Assembly: GCF_954871325.1 (NCBI RefSeq)
Contig: NC_088775.1
Coordinates: 481,473 to 545,472, forward strand
Source: Gordionus sp. m RMFG-2023
Lineage: Eukaryota > Nematomorpha > Gordioida > Chordodea > Parachordodidae
Length of the DNA: 64,000 nucleotides
Direction: 5' to 3'
Shown here one piece after another: positions 36,614 to 51,189 of the stretch. The notes below the pieces were generated by a model. The model did not search any database, was not told where the DNA came from, and was given only the letters and a program-made list of their open reading frames with translations. How positions within the stretch are numbered: position 1 is the first letter of the stretch; each line of letters begins with the position of its first letter. The position numbers and the translations under genes are program-made.

Positions 36614-37100
36614 TTCAAACTTTTATTTTTCTCTAATCCACCATTTCACGTTTTCTTATAAACAAAAATAAAATATTTCAAACCTTTGTCCGTTCTTAAT
36701 TGTCTATTTTATTTTTATTCATAAAAACATTTTATTTGCTTCATTTATACACTCACCCCACGTATAATAAAAATTTATTTCAACAAATAAATTTGTAAAT
36801 TTACACCGTACGTTTTGTTTTTACATTTTAATTTTTTAATCTTATAATAAAAACAATTGATAAAACAATTTAACTATAGATTCATTAATAAACAACACGT
36901 CATAAATTCATCTTCAACCAAGAAATTTATATATTTACACAGAAAAAAAATTACTATCCAATAATATATTGATATTAAGATGATCTAAGTTTCCTAATCA
37001 CCTTAAGATAATTAACACTCAATATGGGGTCAAACATGTTTATGTAATTAATAATAAAATAGCAATTCGTAAGTTTCTTAATTAGCCGTCCATTTGGCAT

Positions 37101-37400
37101 TGTTGCATGTGCGCCATTGTATATTTAAATACTTAAATAATTCAATTATATATTTAAAGTTCAGTGAAATTTATTTGTATATCTCAAGGCAATTAAATAT
37201 ATATATATTAATATATATTTTCATTTTAAAAATTACTTGTTTCTTTTTTTAATACATAAAAAAAATATATTGTAAATTACTTGAATAATAATCGTTCCAA
37301 ATTTAATCTTCAAGACTATAATTTAATCTTTTGAATTCCTCCGTAACTTATTCAATACAATCACACAATTTATTCTATTCGTTTCTTATATTATTCTTTA
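37101..37400 (+). mobile_element. Solo LTR of the LTR-C family
   Basis: 300 bp starting TGTTGCATGTGCG and ending TATATTATTCTTTA, alignable along its length with the LTR-C LTRs (for example TTTGTATATCTCAAGGCAAT). Flanking 5-mers GGCAT and GACAT are a one-mismatch target duplication, so it is a recombined solo LTR, older than the full element. Confidence 0.88.
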
Positions 37401-37519
37401 GACATAAATATATATATTATTTCATCGAAGATTTGATATTATTCTTATTTTTATTCAAATAAAAATTTATTTTGTTTAAAATAAAAAAATTTTTAAAAAA
37501 TTTGATTTACATTTAAGAT

Positions 37520-37760
37520 TTTCTATAAATAACTATCCTGAAGATGGCGCTTATTTATATTATTTTTTTTATAAATTTAGAAACTAAGATAAATTTCCAG
37601 TTTAAAAAAAATATATATAGTCAATGATTCTAAGAATTCCTTCTACTCCCTCTGAACCAGTGGCGTAGCTTCAATTTTACTACAAACGGAATTCGTCTTT
37701 GTTTGTGAGTAAAATTTCGATTGATATTTTTGGGTATATCAAATTGATAGCTCTTAAGTC
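37520..37760 (+). repeat. Dispersed repeat C, copy 2
   Basis: Relative of 13205-13635: ACTATCCTGAAGATGGCGCT then patches matching the other copy. No open frame. Confidence 0.6.
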
Positions 37761-40331
37761 GACAGGTAGACTTTTTAGAATGTGGGAAGGTTTCATAAAA
37801 GATAATATTTATAAATGAAAATAATTATTCAATTTTTTTTTATAATTTATATGGCATCTTCCACAACATCTGTTCTGGGAAATATAAAAATATATCAGCC
37901 ATTTTGATTTTACTTTGTAAAGATAAAATTCGGTAATCTTAATAATTGGAATAATTTAATTCCTTCTTTTTTTAAAAAAATGAAGATTTAAAAAAACAGA
38001 AATAATTTGTAAAAACCTGAAAATAAAAAAAAATTATACCACAATATTATAATAGGGTGTAATTAGAATACATTAAGTTAAGGCTTTGATTACAGACAAG
38101 AAGTGTTGTTAAACAGCTGGTTTTGAACCGATTCGTAGAAGCGGCTAACTTAGTAATTCAGCCAGAGAAAATATTGCCCAACCTGAAGATTTTGTTCATA
38201 TAAGGAACAAAGGTCAAGAACATATATATTATCTAAATCTGGAGGTTCGTTGTTTTAAAAATTTCATATTTGAAACAAATGTAATATATAATATATATCA
38301 GAGTCTCACCAGAGATTTTAATTGCAGGGCCATGTCCGGCATTCATCTAGCCAATTTAGGGTTTTTAACATTACTATTTCCAACAATTTTTTCTTACCTC
38401 ATTATTTTATTATACAAAGTATACATACCTTGTCAAGACATTAATTCCGAAATCTTTTATAATATAGTATAATTATTTTTCATATTTCTTCATATTCTAA
38501 TGCTTCAACTATTTTATTAGAACTTTAATCGGTTCCCATGTTAATTAGAACTCTACAAAGGAGGTCTGTTAGCTTTCTTTAAAGTCTTCGTACTTTAGGA
38601 AGGTTCTCTAATTACCTCTCTAACTCTAATCTTAAGGTTTGCTGAATATACAATTTACAACAGTATAAATCAGATTGCTCAATATGTTAGTATCTTTTGT
38701 TACAAATATCACCAACAAATCCACAAATTTTTGTAAATTTGGGGAGTCCTTAACTTTAAAAAATACTCAGTAGAAAAATTTCTTTTGGAGCTGAGATAGC
38801 AGTGAGGAGCTTCTATTGGACTAGAAGTATTCATTTCTAATGTAATTTTCTATAGATGGATTCCTGGCATGCACATTATAATGTTTTAATTTTTAAATTT
38901 CTTAAATAATTGGGATATTCGTTTATGAAAATGCTGAACCCAAAAGTTTTATTATTGATATATATAAATCACAATATTTTTACAAACACTATAATATTAT
39001 TGTAAATACCCTTTATATTAAATCCAAAAAATGTTTCAACTAATGTAATCCCAATAATATATTATAAATTTATAATATTGAATAACAAACACCAAGATAC
39101 CCTTTATATTAAATCCCAAAAAATGTTTATATTATTAAAATCTACTAAACTAATCCCAATGTTATATTATAAATTTTTAATATTGAATAACAGTGCTCAT
39201 ATGATATCACTTTTTAAATTTGGATTGATTTGCTTGAATTTACATATAGATAAATGATAAAAAAATTTTTTATTATTTATATTACAAATAAATAGCATAT
39301 AGTCCGTCTAAGAATGATGAGAGAATCAGAAATTTGGTATCAAGAAATAGATATATTTCCGATACTTTTTTTCTTAATTAAAGATTGTTTTAATATTTTT
39401 TATAACAAGTTTATAGTATAGAAATTATTTATTAATCTTTATTGACTTCTATATTAAATATAATTCATTATTTTTTTTATATATAACCAAGCTCACCCTA
39501 GCACACCTTTCGGCCTGGAGTAAGAAGGGCGACCTATAGCCTGTAGGGGGCATAGGAAAAGGAAAAGAGATACGGGGTTCTCATAAGATAAGATGTATGT
39601 TCCCAAGGCTAATAAGTTAGAAGGCTACAAATTTTTTTACTCTAATGGTAATTAATTTATAAGCTGAGCATATTTTGTAGATCCTCTTTGTAAAACGGTT
39701 ACGTTTATGATACCCAATTGGCCAACATTTATACCGGTTACGGTTATGTTCAGGTTTAAGATTAATTCTGTTTTAACTATAATGGTTAATTTTGGATATT
39801 TTTTTAATAAAAATGATCATAGAATGAGCCGTTCAATTCGAACTTAAAGCCAAAGAATGTGCAATAATTAATCTAACAAATTGGGCTAGTCTAAGAAAAT
39901 AAAATTAAGCCATGCTTGGAGAGTTAGAAAATTATTTCTATTCTTTTAACACATTCTCTGGGATCAGGAGAAAGCAATTTAGCGATTCTCGAATGCACTT
40001 GAGCTTAACATTAAAAATGGGGTTGACTATTTATGGGGTAGGGCTGGGCTAAATCATATAAACAAAATAACAATAATGGAGAAGGTTATAGCTGGGAAAA
40101 AAATAAATTCGGGCTGAATTAGTAATGGTTAGCTGTACTAGAAAATCTATATTCAGTTGCGGGCTTGTTTCGGTCCGCATCAGCTGACTATCATAAATGG
40201 ATTAGATATCAAATATTCATTCCTTACAAATATAGGAAACAAAAAAAATTATTATAAATATACATTACGTTTATTCTACAATAAAAAAAATAAAAATAAA
40301 TAAATATATAAATTATGGGTTGAAAATTATA
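37761..40331. other. Gene-free decayed interval
   Basis: Holds a partial TAGTGTTG-family MITE (38101-38240) and a direct duplication of about 91 bp (39003-39192). A patch at 39480-39600 of more even composition is unassigned. No coding recognised. Confidence 0.55.
38101..38240. mobile_element. hAT-type MITE (TAGTGTTG family), copy b, partial
   Basis: AAGTGTTGTTAAACAGC, GAAGCGGCTAACTTAG, TTCAGCCAGAGAAAATATTG and GGAACAAAGGTCAAG follow the order of copies a and e. The other terminus is lost. Confidence 0.5.
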
Positions 40332-40332
40332 A

Positions 40333-40568
<236 letters not shown>

Positions 40569-41982
40569 GTTATGTAAATAAATTTATCTTTAATTTACAT
40601 AAACTCTTAAAATGTATAATTATCTAAAATTAAAAATCAGTATAAGCTATTTTACAAAGGCAAAAATAGGAACTACTAAAAATATGTTAGAAAGCTTTTT
40701 AACAACAAACTTAATTGTTAAATAATAAACTCAAAATTCGTTTAATTATACGTTATCATCTAATATTTTCAAATTTTTATTCTTATATTTATATATATTA
40801 AAGTTTTTATTTAATAAGAATAAATTTATGATAAATTAAGAATAAGTAATATGTATATATAATTTTATTTTTTTTTGATATTTATTAAACTAAATTAATT
40901 GGTGTAAAATCGAAGAACTCACCTAATATTAAAGATTTTAATTTTATTTTCATAATCAATTACAAATGAGGCTGGATTAATGATATCCAGCCTAAGATAG
41001 AATGATCTATGTGGGTCAATCAAGCTATGAACCACTAACCGTTAAGATTTAATGACAATCAACAGTACAATATCAATCATACTATAACCGCAAAGACCGT
41101 TAAAATTACACTCCTCAGCCTAAATGGGTTATTATTCTGGAATAAATGTGAATATTAAAATTTTAAAAGAAAATAAAATTGAACAGAATTATTATGATAC
41201 GTACTGCAATCAGCTTGTCCTACATTTTGAACATTCAAAAAATTAAAAATATATTTTTAATTGTTGGGGTTAAAAAATTATGAATTGTGTCGTTATTTAA
41301 TTAGGAAAAGTTAGGACTAGAGAAACCCGTATTTAATTCTTAGGAAGCAGCTTCACTTAGCTAAAAAATTCTCTAACAAAAACAACAAAACTATTATATA
41401 CGAGAAAATAGTGTATAGAAAACAAAAAAATACTAAACAATCTCTAATTTTTAATTCCCACTTTTAAGATCTTTCCTGGAGTGTTAAATTTTTATATGGC
41501 AATTGTTTTCTACTATTATTAATGTAATTAGTTTTAAATTGATTTTATATTATACAACGCATAAATGGGATCGAATATATATCTCCCCAAGAAATGCCAA
41601 TATATATGTAAGAGAGACTCAGTCTGTTCAAAACCGTAGAATAATAATTAATTTTGTATGAACACAACGAATGGAATAATTTTCTATTGGTACGGATTAC
41701 AACGAGTAGTAAATAATTCGATTCGTTCAAAAGAATTGAATAACGAATAATTCGATGATTCGGTTTTGAATGGACCAATAAGAAACGAACAAACGCCGGA
41801 TCAAAATCTGGCGCCGGAAAATTTTGTCAAAATAATAAACCATGACCGGACCTGAAATGAGATATATATATTTGTTTTTTGTAAAAAAAATGCAAAGTAC
41901 AAGATGGAGCCAATTTAAACTTAAAATGATATAAAACTCTGTCACAGGGCTGGGGAGAGGGGTAAATCTTTCCTCCTTCGCG
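40569..41982. other. Gene-free AT-rich interval
   Basis: No mobile element or gene recognised. Patches around 41620-41800 contain ATTCGATTCGTTC-like near repeats. Confidence 0.5.
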
Positions 41983-42318
<336 letters not shown>

Positions 42319-44125
42319 CACCATTAAAAAATTGAAATGATTATAGCACGTACGCCTTCGAAATTCCTCTTCACCTGAAAATTAGAAAAAGTCCATTATA
42401 AAAACTTTACTTCGATAATTGTATATAATAATGTTATGTGTAATTAGGTGACCAAATCAATCTACAGCTGTTTACGATTGACGGCGCATAACCTAAACTA
42501 TGACTCATATAAATGAACACACAAAAAAGGAAGGAACCAACTGTCAATCGCGCTATTTAATTACTATTATTATTACAATTATTATATATCAGCTGATTTA
42601 TATATTAAATATTTTTATAAAATTTTAATGTACAATTATATTTTAGATATTTAAACTTATAAAACTTATAAAAAATCAAAAATAAATAAAATATATTTTA
42701 AAAAAAAATCCTGGCCGGGCCTGATATTTTTTTTAAAATAAACCGACGGGCCGGAAAAAATATTTGAAATAAAATCCGGGCCGGACCGTACAAAGGGTAC
42801 CTCTACAGGTCTGATATATATATATATATAAAACATACTTAAAAGTGGAAAATCTGGGTCTTAATAATTCGAAGAAAAAAAAATAGTTATTTAATAATTT
42901 CACCTTTTTTTTTATTTTAAAAGTTAAGTCCTTCTCTGTAAGCAGCCTTCCAAAATATCGTAAAATTTAAATTCACAAATTTAACAAACTTTGAAATGAC
43001 AACAAATAAAATAACCTATTTTAGATATAAAAATACAAAGGTGTCCGAAACATTTTTTTAAGGAAATTATATAAATTTTCAAAAAAATTTTTAAATTTTG
43101 AAAACGTTTGGACATAGACTTATAAATCTAAATGTGTAAAATACATGTAAATAATTTAAAACAGGGACCAATAGGAAAACTGGGGAAAAATTTTTAAAGA
43201 AAATACATGAGAAGGAAGGTGGAAAAGCAAGAAGGTTATCGCCATTTGAGATCCCCAGTAAACTTTGAGAGTTTGCCTCGAAACACGGCGGTTTTAGTTG
43301 ATCGTTAACATAAAGTTAGCGGGGGCCTAAGAGACCATGGTATGGGATAAGGTGGAATAAGAAAAGTTAGCGGTACTTTTTCTAATTTTTTAATAATCTT
43401 TCGGTTCTAATGATCCTATTAATGTTTGGATTATGAAGAAAAGTGGGAGACACAAGTTAATTCCCAAATCAAGGTTGTTTTTCTCTAAACTAAGGAATGC
43501 TTATTAGCCCACCAGATAGGGATAAGAGTGAACGGATTCAAGGTTATTTGATAGTTGGCCAATCCCAATTTGTTCGAGATTATAGCATTGATAATGAATC
43601 GTCCTTTAGAATAAAACACAGGTTAAACCATATGACCCTTAGGATAGTCATCAAAATATGGATTATTTGATATACAGGTTAACCCAACCAACACCAGCCC
43701 GGCTATCGGCAAGACTAAAAATTCGAGCAACATTTCATTACTATCTTAGGGAGATTCTAATGATATAAACGACATAAAACTAAGAGTAAATAGTAGAATA
43801 GCCTTTACATAAACAGGGTTGAGGGTATTTCTCAGGTAGAATAAGGTTGGGAGAAAAAATATCTAGGGGGGGGGGTGATTATAATATTTGAGTTTTTTTT
43901 AATCACTAGTCATTAGTCTTTTAATAGATTCTATTATTTTAAAGTGTAATAAATAATGCTTTACTTGCTGGTACTAAGATTTAGGATATTTAAATTGTTA
44001 AATCAAAAATTAAAATAAGAATATTGAAATATAATTGTGAGATCTAAGCATCATAATCTGAGTATCTCCATCTAATAAACTAGTGGGGGAAACAATGATA
44101 ATTCATTGACTCTTGAGCAAATATC
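42319..44125. other. Gene-free decayed interval
   Basis: Mixed AT-rich and moderately GC-rich patches (43200-43830) that translate to nothing recognisable, and a poly-G run of 10 at 43866-43875. Confidence 0.5.
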
Positions 44126-44336
44126 TTCCTTTTCCTTCGTTCCTTCCTTCCTTCCTTCCTTCCTTCCTTCCTTCCTTGCACTTGCTTCCTGTCCTTCCTT
44201 CACTTCTTATCCTTCACTTCCTTCCTATCCTTCCTATCCTTCCTTCCTTCCGATTCCTTCGCTTCCTTCCTATCACATTCCTTACCTTCACTTCCTTCCT
44301 TCCTTCCTTCCTTCCTTCATTCCTTATAATTCCTTG
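44126..44336. repeat. Imperfect (CCTT)n array
   Basis: CCTT-based array with many substitutions (CACTT, CTATCC, CGATT). Its decay contrasts with the near-perfect CTTT arrays. Pro/Ser/Phe/Leu frames across it are shadows. Confidence 0.92.
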
Positions 44337-47300
44337 ATTGGGAATTAAACAGGATGTTGCAAAATTGTCACTTTTATCGTTCACTGTTCCTAACCGATAT
44401 ATCTTAATTGCTTAATAAATTTAAATTATACATATTAATTTAATGGTTGGAAAATCATATGTTAATAGATGGTTTAGCCAATCATTTCAATGCTCATATT
44501 TCTGATTTCCCCTTTAAAACGCTAACCCCAAATTTTACATTTTTTTAAATATAAATCTGAGGCTGCTTTAACTTACATAGTTTGATATTTTCTCTTGTTA
44601 CCCTAACGAATTTTATGCTTCAATAAGAGAACTCTCGATGGCAAATAGTTACGTTCCGGAAGTAATTTAAAATTCAAAAAAGGAATTACGAGTAATGAAT
44701 GCTAAAATAGCCCGAGAAATAAAAAGATCTAAGCTAGCTAATTCCGTGAGAAAGAAAGAAATATGGTTCGAATCAAGGTTCCTCTTGGTAGTGAGTAGTG
44801 CTGTTAAAAAGCCCTTAAGATTATAACAAAGATATAATATCGTTACAAGCTTGGTAATTTTGCTCAATTGGCTAAGAATCTTAATCTGGCCAGTGTTTAA
44901 AAATTCGGTTTTTTTTAAAAACACTTACTTATGAGTCAATATGATTTTACCTTTATGGAACGGCGCAAAAATTTCAAAAATGTTTTTTTTTATGAGGAAT
45001 TAAGAATACGTGATCTTATTTATGTTAAATCACTACCAATATAAGTATAACGCGAGAAGCCGATAGTTAAACAGTTCTTGGTAGGTAGAATTACAGTGTC
45101 AATTCATTTACGTATTTTTTCATCTGTTTTGTCATGTAATATTCTTTGTCTTTAATTTTCGGTACTTATTTTAAATCATATTTATTAATAAAATTGAATT
45201 TAATTTTTAGGTGACAAAAATCTTAAAATTAATGAAACGAAGGAAAGACCCTTAGGAGGATCTTCTGAAAAAATTGCAGTTAGTTGGGGCAACTAGGAAA
45301 TAAGTTCAATCAGAAATAAAAAGGGAGATAAAAAGATAGGGGAACCTAACGGTAAAAGTCAAGTTGTTTTTGTTAGTACATGTCATATTTCTATAACAAA
45401 CAGACAAATTATTAATATAAATAAAAATAAAATAAATACTTCAGATATTATATAGTAAAATAATTGAGTGTCCAGTGGTTGGGGGGGGGGGTGATGATCA
45501 TCGAATAGAAAATATTTTAAAAAAATTACAAAATTTTATAAATAAGATAAGGTAGGGGAAAAATTTGTGGAGAAATGCAAAATTAGATGAAAGTTATAAA
45601 AATAATACTAAAAAAAGATTTTCAAAATTGGCGGTAAAAAATTTAGAAATAATCGAAACTATAGTTTATTTATTCACGATTGGCGGTGTTGGCTCCGTCA
45701 CATGACATTTAAGAAAATTTTGCCTATATCTGCTCTTAGCATTAGCGGGTAAAAGGCTATTATAAGGTTGGACTTGGTGGCAACCCGGCTCATGTCCTAA
45801 GGTAACTCTTAGCCTGGGGTTTAATAAAATTAGCCTATGCCTCCCCTTAGCATTGAATAACTCTCTATGGATGGACTATATGGCGACCTAGCTTATGACC
45901 TACCGTAATTCCTCAGCTGTTTGATAGTTAAGACTCATACATTTTTTATTAGACTAAGCTTCCAACTACCAATGTCAGCCTATATTATCTTTAATTCTAG
46001 AGAGTTGGATGTATTTAAAGGGAAAAGATGAGAAATTAAAATGGAGCAGAGTTTAAAATTAAGGGTAAAAAATAAAAGGTATTTAAAAAGGCTTTATCTG
46101 TTATAAACATTGGCTCTACTACATCGCAAGGGTTTATTCTTCTAATTGCACACTGAACGTGAGATTATATTTTGATTGCAATCAAGTCCATCAAAAAACA
46201 ATATGTGAAACTCCGTAGGACCTTAAATTAGGGGATAATATGATTTTTTTTTCCTTAAAAATTAGTGAAAATTTCAAATATAATTTTGTTATATTTAATA
46301 TTTAAAATAATTAATTTATAATTTAATTAATACAATTTATTATATTTAAATATTTAAATAAAATTTATTTATTTATTTATCTTATTTTTTTTAGCCTTTT
46401 TCTTAAAAAAAATATAATTAAATAGTTAATTTATAATAAAAAATCATTTTTTTAAAAAAAAAATAGATCGAAGATTCACTGCATTTCTCCGAAAATCAGG
46501 ATAGGATCTAGGATCATAGATCCTTTGTTTGCTATATTTTTTTCTAACAACTCTGCAATCGTGTTAACAATAATTGATTTGATATGTTACAAAATCTATA
46601 ATCTTTATTATGATTCGTTTAAAAAATATATATATATAATAAAGGATGCGTTACGCGTTGTTCGTCTTGCCACTATAACGTTGAGAAGAATTCGCGAGCG
46701 AGGGAAAAAAAAATAATATAAAAAAAATAAAATTGTCAACGATTATATTACTATAGCATTAAATTTAAGGTCTCCAAGGATAATGATCACGTGTTTGAGT
46801 CGATTTTATAAAAATGGCTGACTAATATTAAGCAAGCCTCAAGATTTTGCTCATAGAAGGCACAAAGTTCTAGAGATCAATCAGCAAAATCTCTAGGCTT
46901 AGGCAAAGGGCTAAAATAGTGAGTTGCCGTTTAACATCACTCTAACATACCTATTCCAGTTTTACTTTAATATTATTGTATAGCTTAAAATGAAAATCAA
47001 AAAATCACTATTCGCCATTATCCATAACCCAAGAGAAGGTTTCCCAAATTGTAATTTTTGATTTCAATTTATAAAAAAAAGCATTATTTCAGCTATGGCC
47101 CCCCAGTTTTAGACCCGAAATTTTAGGGAAAAAATTTTTTTTTATTCAGGCGGGGCGAGTTCGGACCGGTTTGAAGGGGTTTCATTATTATTGTTATATG
47201 AAATATGAAATTCACTTATTTCTTGAATCGCTGCATCTGTTTTGTTGAAGAATTTTTTTTAAAAAAATATATAATTAGGTTTCAGATATTTTGAATCTTT

Positions 47301-47515
47301 TTTTAGCAAACTGCTTGGATACCTAATATTATTTAGCTTGGGGAAAGGGAGATCATTAGGGACCACTCTTGTTCCGATTAACGATCCAGGATAGTTAAAG
47401 ATTAATCGCAACCTTTAGCAAGAACCGTGTGGCACTTAGATGTCGCTACGTTCTCTGTAAACGAAATATTATCGCTCTAAGCCTTCAACAACTAATACTT
47501 ATAGAATTAAATAAT
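44337..47515. other. Gene-free decayed interval
   Basis: Contains two degenerate TAGTGTTG-type MITE relics (about 44796-44930 and 46783-46943), an 11-G run at 45481-45491 and a diverged direct duplication at 45718-45920. No coding recognised. Confidence 0.5.
45718..45920. repeat. Diverged direct duplication (about 110-bp unit)
   Basis: TTGCCTATATCTGCTCTTAGCATTAG (given in part) and TTAGCCTATGCCTCCCCTTAGC begin two similar units. Each continues through TGGACT..TGGCGACC/TGGCAACC, CTCATGTCCTA/CTTATGACCTA and TAACTCTTAGC/TAATTCCTCAGC. Confidence 0.65.
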
Positions 47516-47525
47516 GTTACACACC

Positions 47526-47861
47526 AATGACATATAATAATACCTAGACTCGCATTCATAATAATGCATTCGGGAAGCGTCGTTGAATGTTAATCAGCTG
47601 GAACCGCCATTTTGATAACCCATATGGTAATTATTCTCGTTTTTAAAAAACTAATCAAATTGATAACTTTGTTTCCTCCTTATCTAGATGATCATGAAAT
47701 AGTTCTTTAATAAAGTTTGTGTCAGACATAGGTGTAAATTGGTCCTCAAATTTTTAATAATGATATGGGTCAACCAAAATGGCGTTTCCAGCTGTTTTTC
47801 AATTGATGTACACTTTTAAATTATAATCGTGTTTAGGTATTATTATTATTATTATGTCATT
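47526..47861. mobile_element. Mutator-like MITE, copy 2
   Basis: Same family as 34716-35043. It starts AATGACATATAATAATACC and ends ATTATTATGTCATT, with CAGCTGGAACCGCCATTTTG and its inverted partner inside. Flanks GTTACACACC and GGTACACCAC are an imperfect 10-bp target duplication. Older than copy 1. Confidence 0.78.
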
Positions 47862-47871
47862 GGTACACCAC

Positions 47872-49204
47872 ATTATTTAAATAATAATGTCTACTAAAAA
47901 TATTAATAGTACAAAATTTAGAATTTCATGTGTTTTGTTTTATATAAAATAATTTTCCCCAATTATATTATTAGTATATATGAAAATATAAATTTACAGA
48001 GCTGGTCAATCCTTTCCTCTGTTTATTTAAAATTAAAAAAAACAATTATAAAAAAACTATATAATTGTTTTATTGTTTTTTTAGATATATATATGTCTTA
48101 TTGGAAAGTTTCATTTTTAAATGTCGAGTAAATTTTTAGAATATATTTGGTATCTAACACAATTTTTTAAAAAATCGTTATTTATCTATTTCTGTCAAGA
48201 GGGGAAAGATTATTGGTGGGGGGGGGGGTAAGATGTTTCAGGAACTTCTGCTGAGATTAGAAATTAAGAGACACACACGTATATAAAGAATTAGACATAC
48301 ATGTTAGAATTATCATCATAGTACTTATAAATTTAGTATTTTGAAATTTTTTTTAATTGTAAATTAACTGTTTTTTTTTAACGTTTCCAGAAATATATTA
48401 AAAGATTCTTACTGCACCTTATTATACTCATGCTCATTAATATATAATATAATATAAATTTGGATACTTTAATAAACTAACATTCAAATTAAAAAATATT
48501 GATTAAGCGGCCTTCTATCTATAAAAACTAAATGCTAAACGCTAATATTTGCTATTAAACTGAAATTACATAATAGATAATATTAATTTTTTAAAACATA
48601 CTTCATTATGAAATATAAGTTTATTTTTTGATATTTAATGTTATTTCTAAAGAAAATAATATGTATATAATATATCATATTTTACGTTGTGTTCTACCAG
48701 GAGCAATGACTGCCGCTAAATTAAAAATAAGGTTTTTTATTAAAAAAAATTATATAATAAATAGTTTTGAAAGCTGGTCCTAAATATGTTTAAATTTTAA
48801 AAAAAAATAGCCGGGTTTTTTTAAATATACAAAACCGGTCCGGTCCGGGTCAAATAAATTGATCGATCAGCTGGAAAATGAAATCCCGAATCATTTGGCA
48901 TTCATTTACTTTGCACAAAATAAAAAAACTATTCCATAATATAATTAAAATTAAAATATTCTGGGTGGGTAGATAGAACTAAAAACATTTTTAAATTTCC
49001 AGGCCAAGCTGGGCTTTGAAATAATTTTTTTTTTTTTTTGAAAAATATGGGCTGGGGCTTAAATCTTTCAAATCTAGCCATGTCTCAGATATTGAATATG
49101 TAAGATGTGTTCTGGTTTGATTTCATTTTTGCTAACTATTTCTGTGGTCTAAGGAGGCTAGACAAGCTTTTGAACTTAGGGGTACCCCTATTTTAAAAGT
49201 GTTC
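47872..49204. other. Gene-free AT-rich interval
   Basis: An 11-G run at 48218-48228. Otherwise AT-rich DNA with no recognised gene or element. Confidence 0.5.
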
Positions 49205-49345
49205 GGTTGTATTGTTTTGTTTTGTTTTGTTGTTTTTTTAGGCTGTTTAAACGAAGCGAAATAGCCAGCGGAAACAGCTGTCTGTTTTAATAACGAGGTC
49301 GAACCAGGAACACACCCTTAACACTCTTTGGCGCGGAAATAAAGT
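49205..49345 (-). mobile_element. SINE-like element (tRNA-type head, A-rich tail)
   Basis: On the minus strand an A-box-like stretch (GCCAAAGAGTGTTAAGGG) is followed by CCTGGTTCGACCTCG (B box). About 90 nt of body lead to a (CAAAA)n tail at 49205-49240. The layout of head, body and A-rich tail fits a SINE. Only one copy is clear, so it is tentative. Confidence 0.5.
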
Positions 49346-50108
49346 TTATAAAAATATGTAACATAATACGAATATAAAAAAATTATTAACTCACCATCGA
49401 ATTTGCAGAAAGTCAGTGACACAACAATCAACAAGAGAAAGATTGACAAAACTTGAATCTTCATTCTTATACAAATTTAAAGAATTTATTTTAAATCTTT
49501 TTTTTTTGGTCAAAATTTATAATTTATGATAGCAAAAGTTTTAAATTTATTTATAATATTTATAATATTTAATTAAATTTTGACCTAAATTATATTGTTT
49601 ATTCGACTTTGTTTAGTAGATTTCTTTTTTTGCCAGATAAATCTTGAAATTTCCTGAAATTTATATATTTTTACGAAAAGCGAAATTATAAATTTATTTA
49701 TATATATATTTTTAAGGAATATCATATTGACTTATAATAACAATTTTGTTTTGTTATTTGACTGTAACCTCGACCCCATTAATAAATATATCTTACTCAC
49801 TTATTCCAGGGTTAAATTTAAGAATATTTTTTTCTTTATATGGTTCCTATTTAGACTGCTAACCAATTCCCAGAAGACTTAAAAAGATATTAAAAATTTT
49901 TTTTTAAAAAAATTTTCATTGTATGACCTGTGCCCGTATTAAATTTTAAATAAAAATTTTGTGGCCTCCCAAGCTAAGCTATATTTATACTCGAAATTAA
50001 ATTATAACGGAAAATTGTAAATGAATATAAGAAAATATTCTAATCTATAATCTCGAATTTATCATTCAGAAAAATAAAATGATTAGTAATTTAGCCTGTA
50101 TAAAAAAC

Positions 50109-50334
50109 TTAGAGTGCTGTTTAAAACGTCTCATTTAAAAACGGTTAACTCAATATTTTAGCCAGAAAAAAAATATGGCTAAAGGCTAGAGATTTTGATA
50201 ATATATGTCCTTGACCTTTGTTCCTTCTAAGAACAAAATCAATCTTCAGGGTTGCGTAATATTCTTTCTGGATAAAATATTGAGTTTAGCCGTTTCCAAA
50301 GATCGGTTTAAACCGAGCTTTTACCACAACACTA
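50109..50334. mobile_element. hAT-type MITE (TAGTGTTG family), copy e
   Basis: A 226-bp hairpin-like element. The termini TTAGAGTGCTG and CACAACACTA are inverted, as are AACGGTTAACTCAATATTTT and its partner near 50275-50295. Flanks ATAAAAAAC and ATAAAAAC form an 8-bp-class target duplication, as in hAT insertions. It ends 40 bp before a CTTT array. Confidence 0.7.
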
Positions 50335-50375
50335 ATAAAAACGTTAGGTTAATCTAGCCCCTTTTTTCTTTGTTT

Positions 50376-50619
<244 letters not shown>

Positions 50620-50875
50620 AACCGTATCCAAAAAAATAAAATTTATATTTTTGTATTCAATAAAAAAAGTGTATAAATAATAGGCAATAATCATTTTTGT
50701 TTTGCAATTATTGAAATTCATTATAAATTAGAAGACGAAAAAAAATGCGATATTTCTTTTCTCAAGTTTTAGTACCTGTTATGGACAAAAAAAAGATGGC
50801 AAGTTTGGAAGAAGCTGAGCATAACTACTAACAGTAGAATACGTTACTGATAAATTAATGAAATTATAGTTATTT

Positions 50876-51189
50876 CTTCCTTCCTTCCTTCCTTTCCTTT
50901 CCTTTCCTTTCCTTTCCTTTCCTTTCCTTTCCTTTCCTTTCCTTTCCTTTCCTTTCCTTTCCTTTCCTTTCCTTTCCTTTCCTTTCCTTTCCTTTCCTTT
51001 CCTTTCCTTTCCTTTCCTTTCCTTTCCTTTCCTTTCCTTTCCTTTCCTTTCCTTTCCTTTCCTTTCCTTTCCTTTCCTTTCCTTTCCTTTCCTTTCCTTT
51101 CCTTTCCTTTCCTTTCCTTTCCTTTCCTTTCCTTTCCTTTCCTTTCCTTTCCTTTCCTTTCCTTTCTTTCTTTCTTTCTTTCTTTCTTT
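50876..51189. repeat. (CCTTT)n pentanucleotide array, ending in CTTT
   Basis: Short CCTT start, then about 55 perfect CCTTT units, then six CTTT units. It lies 257 bp from the previous CTTT array. Strongly one-sided purine/pyrimidine strand composition. Confidence 0.98.

Noticed and set aside
44106-44348. Pro/Ser/Phe-rich frames over the CCTT array
   Set aside because: Low-complexity shadow of an imperfect repeat, with no domain or conserved ends.
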